The translations under genes were made by a program, and so were the position numbers. The notes beneath the pieces are model-generated. The model saw nothing but the letters and a program-made list of their open reading frames with translations, was not told where the DNA came from and made no database searches. From positions 186,001-250,000 of the forward strand of contig NZ_JAUSSN010000002.1 of assembly GCF_030812335.1 (NCBI RefSeq): a DNA stretch of 64,000 bases, in the 5' to 3' direction. This DNA comes from Pseudarthrobacter oxydans (GTDB lineage Bacteria; Actinomycetota; Actinomycetes; Actinomycetales; Micrococcaceae). This document shows, in pieces, positions 37,303 through 47,430 of this stretch (position 1 is its first letter; each line of letters starts with the position of its first letter).

Positions 37303-37966
37303 GGATTTCCGGGTGCTGATCGTCGACGACGATTTCCACGTCGCCAAGCTGCATGCGGCCTATGTGGACTCGGTGGCGGGATTCCTGGCCCTGCCCCCGG
37401 CCGGCTCGGCGTCGCTGGCACTGCAGGCCATCCACAGCCTGCGCCCGGACCTGGTGCTGCTGGACGTCTACCTGCCGGACGCATCGGGCCTGGACCTGCT
37501 GCACCAGCTGGACGTGGACACGATGATCCTGAGCGCCGCCTCGGACACGGCCTCGCTCCGGCTCGCGTTCCGGCGCGGGGCGCTGGGCTATCTGCTCAAG
37601 CCGTTCACGGCCGAGTCGCTGTCCCAGCAGCTGCGCTCCTATGCGCGCTACCGGCGGATCCTGGCCCAGCCGGGGAACGTCACGCAGGACACGGTGGAAC
37701 GGGCCAAGCGCGCGCTGATCCCCGGGGACGTCATTCCCTCCGCCAAGCCCCGGTCCGCCACGGAGGCCGCAGTGCTGGAATCGCTGGTGCCGGGCGAGCA
37801 GTACTCGGCGGCCGAGGTGGCCACCCGCGTGGGCGTCTCCCGGGCTACCGCCCAGCGGTACCTCTCAGCGCTGGCCGACGACGGCGCCGTCGACATCCAG
37901 CTGCGCTACGGCACCACCGGCCGGCCCGAGCACCGCTACGGGCTGCCGCCGTCAGCAGGCGCCTGA
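37295..37966 (+). CDS. Response regulator, CitB/DcuR type
   Basis: A 223-residue response regulator. The receiver domain has the acidic pair DDD (11-13), phospho-acceptor Asp57 in VLLDVYLPD, Ser/Thr at ~83 and Lys in LLKPF. The C-terminal domain (about 160-215) is a winged helix with YSAAEVATRVGVSRATAQRYLSAL. It is fed by the kinase directly upstream (eight-base overlap, AAAGGGAC ribosome site) and probably activates the divergent citrate transporter. Ends at a family A palindrome. Confidence 0.9.
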   Translation: MSEDFRVLIVDDDFHVAKLHAAYVDSVAGFLALPPAGSASLALQAIHSLRPDLVLLDVYLPDASGLDLLHQLDVDTMILSAASDTASLRLAFRRGALGYLLKPFTAESLSQQLRSYARYRRILAQPGNVTQDTVERAKRALIPGDVIPSAKPRSATEAAVLESLVPGEQYSAAEVATRVGVSRATAQRYLSALADDGAVDIQLRYGTTGRPEHRYGLPPSAGA

Positions 37967-37982
37967 TCCCCGCCCCTAAAGT

Positions 37983-38043
37983 AACGCGGGGTCACTTACG
38001 GCCCATCCGGACCCCCGAGATGGGCCGGTAGTGACCCCGCGTT
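37983..38043. terminator. Long palindrome (family A copy 3), probable bidirectional terminator
   Basis: Arms 37983-38007 and 38019-38043, 25 bp with two mismatches, between convergent genes (response regulator and RidA). The outer AACGCGGGGTCACT is identical to copies at 12796 and 22071. Confidence 0.8.
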
Positions 38044-38047
38044 GGGG

Positions 38048-38431
38048 TCAGCGGGTGCTTTTCTGGGCGACGAGTTCGATTTCGACCAGCATCTTGGGAT
38101 CCAGGAACGGCAGCACGTGGACCAGGGCCAGGGTGGGGCGGATCTCGCCGAAGACTTCACCGTGGGCGCGTCCGGCTTCCTCCCACTGGCTGATGTCCGT
38201 CAGGTACAGCTTGGACTGCACCACGTCGGCGAAGCCGAAGCCGGCGTCGGCCAGGACGGTGCCGAGCTTGTCCAGGATGTAGCGGGTCTGGGTGCAGAAG
38301 TCCTCCCCGACGACGCCGTCCTCGCCACTGGCGGCGGTGGCGGAGATGTAGAGGGTGTTGTCCACCTGGACCGCCCGGGAGTAGCCGACCTTCTGTTCCC
38401 AGACGGAACCGGTGCCGAATGTCTTGCGCAT
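38048..38431 (-). CDS. RidA family protein (Rid/YjgF)
   Basis: A 127-residue Rid-superfamily protein. The trimeric fold is marked by YSRAVQVDNTLYISATAA, then VVQSKLYLTDI and HVLPFLDPKMLVEIELVA. Members with the catalytic Arg deaminate reactive enamines and imines; here the usual arginine block near residue 100-105 (RPTLALVHV) is altered, so it may be a Rid subgroup of unknown activity. Single gene, convergent with the response regulator. Confidence 0.85.
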   Translation of the reverse strand: MRKTFGTGSVWEQKVGYSRAVQVDNTLYISATAASGEDGVVGEDFCTQTRYILDKLGTVLADAGFGFADVVQSKLYLTDISQWEEAGRAHGEVFGEIRPTLALVHVLPFLDPKMLVEIELVAQKSTR

Positions 38432-38550
38432 GGAGGTGCCTTTCGCAGTGTGCCGTGGAGTCGGCACCACTTTAGGGCGGCGGGCGGCGCTGCCGGTAAA
38501 CCGGCGCAAATGTGTCGGGTGGGTTGGGTTCTTGCCGGGCTGCACCCCGC

Positions 38551-38660
38551 TGCCGGGGCTTTCGGCACTCCGGGGGCACATTGGCGCGGAGGCGCCGTCA
38601 ACTAAAGCGCCGGCGTCGAACATTGTGCCCAAAGTGCCCCCGGACGGAGACTGCCCGGCA
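38551..38660. repeat. Imperfect long inverted repeat upstream of ridA
   Basis: The 239-bp gap 38432-38670 has no gene. It holds perfect 10-bp arms CCGGGGGCAC (38570-38579) and GTGCCCCCGG (38634-38643), extended outwards by TGCCGGG and CCCGGCA to about 28 bp, with a further GC-rich hairpin in the loop. Confidence 0.5.
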
Positions 38661-38670
38661 CTTTGACGGG

Positions 38671-39192
38671 CTACGTGGTGATATCCCGGCTCTTGCGGAA
38701 GGCGTTGCTGCGGGCGTGCTCGTGGACGCGGCTGAGGGCCTCGATCTGGGACCGGGCGTCGTCGCCAAATTTCCTGAAGGTCGCCGGGTCTAGTCCGAGC
38801 TCGGGGGCCAGCTCTTCCAGGGTCTGCCAGCCGCCAAGCTTTCCCAGGATCGCGGCGCGCATCAGCTCGGCCTCCAGCACCATGGTCATCGGGGACCGGC
38901 GCACGATCCGCCCGTTCAGCTTGAGCCGGCCGGCGTGCTCGGCAAGCCAGGCGGCGGCCTGGCGGTGCGGGCGCCGCCGCACGCCCAGATCCCGGATCAG
39001 CCCGGAGAGCACGTCGCGCTCCCGGGTGATTTCTGCATTGACCCGGGACAGCTCGGCGGCCACCGGGGTGTCGGCGAAGGCCTCGGCCATGCGCTGGATC
39101 CGGGAGACGCCGGCGGTGGCGCCGGTCAGGTGGTCCGAGAGGTACAGACCGAGGAGCTTCTCGTCGATCGAGCCGGGGATGTGCGGTGCCAT
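38671..39192 (-). CDS. Conserved hypothetical helical protein
   Basis: A 173-residue protein predicted by eye to be almost all alpha-helical. The N-terminal half (about 10-70) reads like a two-helix ferritin-like or hydroxylase-like hairpin with DEKLLGLYLSDHLTGATAG and AELSRVNAEITRERDVLSG. The C-terminal half has a coiled GGWQTLEELAPELGLDP segment. No catalytic residue set is convincing, so no function is assigned. ATG at 39192 is used; an open frame upstream overlaps the neighbouring gene. Purine-rich SD is weak. Confidence 0.6.
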   Translation of the reverse strand: MAPHIPGSIDEKLLGLYLSDHLTGATAGVSRIQRMAEAFADTPVAAELSRVNAEITRERDVLSGLIRDLGVRRRPHRQAAAWLAEHAGRLKLNGRIVRRSPMTMVLEAELMRAAILGKLGGWQTLEELAPELGLDPATFRKFGDDARSQIEALSRVHEHARSNAFRKSRDITT

Positions 39193-39277
39193 GGATCCTC
39201 CAGGTTGGGCGTTTCGATTGTCCCAAACCCTACCCCAACGGGAGCGGAGGCCGTCCGGTTCCGGCCGTCCGGCGGGC

Positions 39278-39781
39278 CTACAGCTCCTGGCGGTACACCA
39301 GCAGCCGAATGTCGGTGTTCGGCACGATCCAGTCACGCTCGGGCGCCCGCTGGAAGCCGGTCTTCTGGTAGAGCCCGTGGGCGCTTTCCCACGTCAGGCC
39401 CGTGGTCAGCGCCACGGCATTGATTCCGGGCAGCGACCGGGCATGGTCCAGGATAGCGTGGACCATGGCTTTGCCGGCACCGCTGCGCTGTACGGCCGGG
39501 TCCACGACGAGCATCCGGAATTCCAGCTCGTCGGTCTCGGCGATGTCCGCGTAGGGTTCCCCGGCGACGGCGAGGGTCACGGAGCCGATGACGCTTCCCG
39601 CGCGCTCCGCCACCCAGATGGTGGCTTTCGCGGCCCGCCGGGCCACGTCCTGGATCTGCCGCATGTACGGGTGGTCGGCGTTCTCAAAGTAGCCTGCGGC
39701 CAGATAGGCGTCCCGGGTGATGCGCGCGATGGCGTCGTAGTCGGCCGGAACTGCGGGGCGGATGAGGATCTGAGGATGCAC
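39278..39781 (-). CDS. GNAT family N-acetyltransferase
   Basis: A 167-residue single-domain GNAT. IRPAVPADYDAIARITRDAYLAAGY forms strand 1 and helix 1; LEFRMLVVDPAVQRSGAGKAM carries the acetyl-CoA loop (RSGAGKA near residues 99-105); LYQKTGFQR is the C-terminal signature. Substrate unknown. Stands between a hypothetical protein and the inositol monophosphatase, all on the minus strand. Confidence 0.85.
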   Translation of the reverse strand: MHPQILIRPAVPADYDAIARITRDAYLAAGYFENADHPYMRQIQDVARRAAKATIWVAERAGSVIGSVTLAVAGEPYADIAETDELEFRMLVVDPAVQRSGAGKAMVHAILDHARSLPGINAVALTTGLTWESAHGLYQKTGFQRAPERDWIVPNTDIRLLVYRQEL

Positions 39782-39903
39782 CTGTCCATGGTACGGGCGG
39801 GCTCCCGCGCCTGATCACGGAACAGCGGTTTCCGTGACTGAACTATCAGAACGGCGCTGCCCGCAAAGGCCGGGGGTCGAGGTGCTGCCGTCAAGGGGCC
39901 GGG

Positions 39904-43079
<3,176 letters not shown>

Positions 43080-43174
43080 TCAGGGATCGGGTGCCGCCAA
43101 ACCGGCAGCGGCCGCCGCGGCGCCTGCGGCACCCGAGCCGACGGGCGCCGCAGCGGCCACCGGGCCGTGGGCCT

Positions 43175-43690
43175 TTACTCGTACATCGCGATGAAGCGCC
43201 CGACCACGCCGCCGGCGCGCAGCTTCTCGATCGCGCCGGGGATCTCCACCTGCGTGATGAGGTTCATGGGCGGGTTCAGCTGGTCCGATTTCATCAGCTC
43301 GTAGATCCCTTCCAGGTCTTCCCGAGTGCCGGACTTGGAACCTTTTATGGTGAGCTGCTTGATGATCAGGGGGTAGGTGTTGATAGTGGACTCGAGCCGG
43401 CCCATGCCGACCTGCACCAGGGTGCCGCACTCGGCGTGCGTCTCGGGATTGACCTCGGCACCGTACACCTCGGCCCCGGCCAGCACCGCGACCCGGTCGC
43501 CGACCTTCCACTGCTCCATGCCGTCGCCGACCTCGATGATGACACCGGCGTTCTCATGTCCCATGGTCCGCGGCAGGTGCGGGAAGAGCGGCATCCAGCC
43601 GGCATCATCCAGGGCGGTCACGTCCGAATGACACACCCGGCGGCTTTGACCTCGACGACGACCTGACCCGGACCAGCGGGCGGCGTAGAC
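43175..43690 (-). pseudogene. Medium-chain alcohol dehydrogenase remnant (internal deletion and frameshift)
   Basis: The minus strand reads ...GQVVVEVKAAG, then a one-base loss near 43636, then VCHSDVTALDDAGWMP and MGHENAGVIIEVGDG, as in zinc-dependent propanol-preferring alcohol dehydrogenases (zinc ligands C, H, E). After VGDRVAVLAG the sequence jumps directly to a piece typical of the C-terminal part (YPLIIKQLTIKGSKSGTRED, AGGVVGRFIAMYE). The whole Rossmann NAD-binding region with its GxGxxG motif is missing. The product cannot be a working dehydrogenase. Confidence 0.85.
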
Positions 43691-43747
43691 ACTAGTAGCG
43701 CACCCCCTTCCTTCAGGAGCTGGTGTCGCCCTTAGTACATTGGCGAC

Positions 43748-43843
43748 ATGGACATCGACGCCGAGATGGCCAACGACGAGCGCGTCGCCGATGAGCTCGA
43801 CGAGCGCATGGCCCACGTCAAGGCGGTCGCCACCGGCGTCTGA
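43748..43843 (+). CDS. Possible 31-residue acidic small protein
   Basis: ATG to TGA with 31 codons, rich in Asp/Glu/Ala (MDIDAEMANDERVADELDER...). TACATT lies six bases before the ATG, as for a leaderless promoter, and a good terminator-like palindrome starts 11 bases after the stop. This punctuation suggests a real small gene or the tail of a lost one. No family recognised. Confidence 0.3.
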   Translation: MDIDAEMANDERVADELDERMAHVKAVATGV

Positions 43844-43853
43844 TCCAGATTTC

Positions 43854-43892
43854 CCCAACCGATCTTGACCGCAAATGGACCAATCGGTTGGG
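43854..43892. terminator. Stem-loop between the small ORF and the haloperoxidase
   Basis: Arms CCCAACCGAT (43854-43863) and ATCGGTTGGG (43883-43892), perfect 10 bp, lie between convergent stops. Confidence 0.65.
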
Positions 43893-43927
43893 AAGATGAT
43901 CGGGTCAGTCGCAGGACCCTGCGACGG

Positions 43928-45298
43928 TCATGGCGCCCGCTGGAAGTAGTGGTCGCTGAGCCAACACGCCACCTCGTTGCCGAGCTCGGCGCCCTGTACG
44001 TCGGCGGTGCGGAAGTGGATGCCGCCCCAGACGCGGGCATCAATGATCTCGTGTATCGCCGCTGAGAATGCGTCGAAGTGCCGTGGCTCGCCGGGGAAGC
44101 GACCGGAGTTCACGTCGAAGGCGACCTCGTCCGTGCCGAAGAACTCCTGCGCCGCGTAGAGAGCAGCGCCGCTGACGCAGCCGTGACCGGACGGGTGCTC
44201 CGGGAACGGCGGTGTGCCGAGCGGCGGGACGGTCGCTGTCGATGGATCGAAGAGCGGTTTCCATGTCGGATCGGCTTCCGTCTCCGGGTTGTCGTCGGTG
44301 TCGGCTTCGCGGATCGCCGCCATCGGGCGCCAGAAGTTCCAGTAGTACTTGTCGTACCAGCAAGCGACCGCGCCATCAGCGGCGGCGAGGTTGGTCATCG
44401 CGAAGAGCCGAGCCGCATCGGCCACGTCGAGTCCGTGCTCCACGGCGAGGCTGCGGAACACTCCGTTCCAGACTGCCACCGGCGTGGCTTGCCAGAAGAT
44501 CGCCGCAGTGGTCTGGTCGTCGGTTCGAGTGAAACTCGCGAGCGCACCGATCTCCTTGACCTCGTTGAAGTCCGCTGCGTACTCGGCACTCGTCAACGGA
44601 TTGGGTCCCCTCGAGCGGAATTGGTCGGGACTCTCGATGATGAACGGTTGGAGATTGGCCACCCAGGCGTCCGGATCGAGCGCATCGGGCGCGACGGGCC
44701 GCCAATCGCCGGGATCAGGTCCGATGTCGAACTCGAACGGGGCCAGGAACCCGTCATCGGTGCGCGCGAGGATCATCGCCGCCGCGGCGGCCTCACCGGA
44801 GGCGACGCCTTCGACCTTGTTCGGGCCGTCGGTGACGCCCGCGAGTGTCGCTTCGTACGCAGCGTCGAGGCCAGCTACTTGCGCCGACGGGACCAGAGTG
44901 ACGAGCACGTGGTGTGCGGCGGTCGAGATCGCTGCATCGAGCGATGCCTCCGGCCCGACGCCGTCGACGTCGAGCAGATACGGCTGGTACCCGCGGTCGA
45001 TGGCGTTCACTGCGTCGTACACCGCGCCTTGAACCATCGCCATGCCGCGGAGCTGGCCGTGAGCCGTGGGACGCAGTGGGATGACATGGTCTTGGGCGAT
45101 GATGTTCCACTCGATGAGGACGTCCGTGTTCGCCGGCGCCGCGTTCCGGGCGTTCGAGGTGCCGGCGCTCGGCACCGCCGGCACAACGAGTGCGGCGGTC
45201 AGGGCCGGGATCAACCAGAGCGCCCACCGTCGGCGCGGTCCGTTCCTCGAAGTCCGCGGTGTTCGCCTGCGATGATCGTAAGCGTTGCTGTTCGTCAT
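43928..45298 (-). CDS. Secreted vanadium-dependent haloperoxidase / PAP2-type acid phosphatase family protein
   Basis: A 456-residue exported protein. Arg-rich N-terminus, then hydrophobic WLIPALTAALVVPAVPSA with a cleavage-like Ala site near 50. The vanadate/phosphate pocket is complete: Lys317 and Arg324-Pro325 in KYYWNFWRP (KX6RP), HPSGHG with Ser370 and His372, and RVWGGIHF with Arg422 and catalytic His428. GGAGG lies nine bases before the ATG. It is flanked by broken genes but looks intact. It may halogenate with H2O2 or act as a phosphatase; sequence alone does not decide. Confidence 0.87.
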   Translation of the reverse strand: MTNSNAYDHRRRTPRTSRNGPRRRWALWLIPALTAALVVPAVPSAGTSNARNAAPANTDVLIEWNIIAQDHVIPLRPTAHGQLRGMAMVQGAVYDAVNAIDRGYQPYLLDVDGVGPEASLDAAISTAAHHVLVTLVPSAQVAGLDAAYEATLAGVTDGPNKVEGVASGEAAAAAMILARTDDGFLAPFEFDIGPDPGDWRPVAPDALDPDAWVANLQPFIIESPDQFRSRGPNPLTSAEYAADFNEVKEIGALASFTRTDDQTTAAIFWQATPVAVWNGVFRSLAVEHGLDVADAARLFAMTNLAAADGAVACWYDKYYWNFWRPMAAIREADTDDNPETEADPTWKPLFDPSTATVPPLGTPPFPEHPSGHGCVSGAALYAAQEFFGTDEVAFDVNSGRFPGEPRHFDAFSAAIHEIIDARVWGGIHFRTADVQGAELGNEVACWLSDHYFQRAP

Positions 45299-45572
45299 GT
45301 CGCCGGACCTCCAGTCGCGACGGAGCCATGTTCAAGCGAACCCGACGGAGCGGACATCTCATGGGTGCCCGACACCGGCGGCACGCGACCGCCCGAGGTG
45401 AGCGTGATGCGCCGTCGGTACGGTTAACTCCAAGGGTGATCCTCTGCGGGCGGGTTGTCCAGTGGAACCGGGCCCGGCAGCCTTGGAGGTCGCGGGCAAG
45501 GCCTGGGCCACACCACCTATGACACTGCGGCTGCCTTCAACGGACGTGGGTTATGCGCCAATGCGTCCCGTG
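45299..45572. other. Gap with no recognised gene
   Basis: 274 bases between the haloperoxidase start and the superoxide dismutase remnant. I see no RNA gene, clear promoter or coding family here. Confidence 0.6.
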
Positions 45573-46190
45573 TCACTGTGTCGGGGTGAAGTCCACATCA
45601 ATGCAAGCCAGGCGGGTGCCGGCGGTTCCCGCCTTGCCGGCTTCGGTCATGGTGTGATTCTCATGAATGATGATCGACTGCGCTTCGCCGCTTCGGGCCT
45701 TCCAAGCAACGCTGGATTCCACGGACGCATTGCCTTCGGCATCCGTGAGGAAATCCAGCTAAATTTCGTTCTTGGCATTCGCGTACGCGGGATCCACGGA
45801 GGGCGAAACCGGATCAATCCGGTCCTGGTAATGCGGTCCTGCGGCGGCTCCGTCGACCCCGCACGGCTTCACATGGGCGTGGGCGTGGGCTCCATAGTGG
45901 CGGTTCGGGATCAAAGCTTGGACCATCAGTTTCGTTTCGGTCCCCTCGCCCCGGACTGGCACGGTGGCCTCCGCCTTGGCTCCGATGGGGACGAGGTCGG
46001 GGTTGTAGGTGTTTGCAACATTGCCCTCGGCCCAGGCTGCGAAGTTGCCTTCCGCTTTGGATGCCACCGGGGCTTCGGCCGGCGAGGCAGACGCGGACGG
46101 CGTGCCGGCCGGAGAGGTTCCCGAACATGCGACAAGGAAAGCGCCCAGGGCTGTCAGACCGATAGCTGCACGGGCATGCTGCTGTTTCAT
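45573..46190 (-). pseudogene. Cu/Zn superoxide dismutase-like lipoprotein gene with an in-frame amber stop
   Basis: ATG at 46190 (GGAGG eight bases upstream) begins a lipoprotein signal ending in LVACSG (lipobox Cys). The SOD-like body has HYGAHAHAHVKPCG metal ligands and GPHYQDRIDPVSPSVDPAYANAKNEI. The next codon, at 45761-45759, is TAG where the family has TGG (Trp, as in NEIWLDF). The same frame then continues for 61 codons with LDFLTDAEGNAS, IIIHENHTMTEAGKAGTAG and TRLACIDVDF to a TGA at 45573. One G-to-A change thus truncates the protein before its second half. Confidence 0.85.
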
Positions 46191-46291
46191 TTTGTGTTCC
46201 TCCAATTCTGCTGGCTGAAGCGGCTGTGTGAGGATGCACCGCGTAGGCGGGGTCGCCTTTCAGTAAACAGATTGACGCAGCTGCTGCCGCC

Positions 46292-46491
46292 GGCTATCAC
46301 GTTCGCGCCGACCTCCAAGGCCGGGGCTACGCGAGTGAGGCAGCAGCCGCCTGTCGCGAGTTCGCCCGTGGGCTAGGGGAATCCATCTGGAAGCGGTCAT
46401 TGACCCCGCAAACATTGCCTCCCGCCGTGTCGCTGAAAAGATCGGGCTGACGTTCGAGCTCACGGCAGCCGTCTTCGCTCAGCCTTCGTAG
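46292..46491 (+). pseudogene. GNAT acetyltransferase fragment, N-truncated and frameshifted
   Basis: The plus strand encodes GYHVRADLQGRGYASEAAAA, the classic acetyl-CoA motif of RimJ/RimL-type GNATs. Around 46370-46383 the frame shifts, after which HLEAVIDPANIASRRVAEKIG and LTFE continue in another frame to TAG at 46491. The domain before the motif is missing. Confidence 0.75.
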
Positions 46492-46790
46492 CCGACATTT
46501 AGACTGCGCGCCCGTTGGAAGCGATGTCATACGAGTCGACCTTTGCTAAGGGGTCGCATGGCGCACACCTTGACGCTTTCGCACAATGGATATCTGCCCT
46601 CTCCTCGTTCTCGAACGCCCGGTAGAGGGTCGTTCACCCGGCAGCTCATTGACACGCGGACCGACGGCTAATGGCATCCAGATCATGGGCAGTTATGGTG
46701 GCTCCATGAGGGACAGGATGCTGCCGATTATCTGCGTGACGACAGAGTTCAATGACGCCCTCGACCACTACGAGACGGAAGGCTGGCGCC
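46492..46790. other. Gap of 299 bases, no secure gene
   Basis: A short frame starts at ATG 46706, six bases after TATGGT, but runs into the next gene in another frame and matches nothing I know. It may be another remnant. No RNA gene seen. Confidence 0.5.
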
Positions 46791-47357
46791 GTGCGGAAAC
46801 TGATCTACGGCATGAATCTGACCTTGGACGGCTACATCGCCGCGGCAGGCGACGACATCGGCTGGAGCGGGCCGAGCGACGAACTGTTCCAGTGGTGGCT
46901 CGACCAGGAGCGGGCTAGCAGCCTGTCGCTGTACGGCCGCAAGCTGTGGGAGACCATGAGCTCCTACTGGCCGACCGGGGACCAGCAGCCCAACGCCACC
47001 CCGGCGGAGATCGAGTTCGCGCGGAACTGGCGGGACACTCCGAAGGTGGTGTTCTCCTCGACGATCGACAAGGTGGACGACTGGAACACCCGCCTGGTGA
47101 CCGGCGACGCGATCGCCGAGATCGCCCGGCTCAAGGCCGGGGACGGCGGCCCGATGAGCGTCGGCGGCGCAACGCTCGCCGGTGCGGCCATGCGGGCCGG
47201 TCTGATCGACGAATACGCGCTAGCCACCCATCCGGTCCTGGTGGGCGGCGGCACTCCGTTCTTCACCTCGCTGGACAGCTGGCTGAACCTGAACCTGGTG
47301 GAGACGCGGACGTTTCCCGGCGGCGTGGTCATGACCAGGTACGAGACGAGGCGCTGA
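46791..47357 (+). CDS. Dihydrofolate reductase / RibD C-terminal family protein
   Basis: A 188-residue RibD_C-type protein (MRKLIYGMNLTLDGYIAA start; LYGRKLWETMSSYW; ADGGPMSVGGATLAGAAM-like GDGGPMSVGGATLA nucleotide-binding block; LVGGGTPFF). Such small reductases are usually NADPH-dependent with unknown substrate. GTG at 46791 begins the conserved sequence with AAGG eight bases upstream; the frame opens earlier at 46752 without homology. It is convergent with the EssC-like gene. Confidence 0.85.
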   Translation: MRKLIYGMNLTLDGYIAAAGDDIGWSGPSDELFQWWLDQERASSLSLYGRKLWETMSSYWPTGDQQPNATPAEIEFARNWRDTPKVVFSSTIDKVDDWNTRLVTGDAIAEIARLKAGDGGPMSVGGATLAGAAMRAGLIDEYALATHPVLVGGGTPFFTSLDSWLNLNLVETRTFPGGVVMTRYETRR

Positions 47358-47430
47358 CCGCGATTCCTCCGCGCGGTCGGGGAAGTAGTTGAGGGCAGCC
47401 GATCGCACCCAGCTTTAGTTCCGTATCAGC

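Noticed and set aside
45462..46376. 304-codon plus-strand frame across the SOD region
   Set aside because: The minus strand carries the recognisable SOD-like motifs; the plus frame spans several remnants without homology.
46706..46918. Small ORF starting with a TATGGT-N6-ATG leaderless signature
   Set aside because: After about 30 codons it runs antisense-like through the RibD-type gene in another frame; no recognisable family, so not called a gene.
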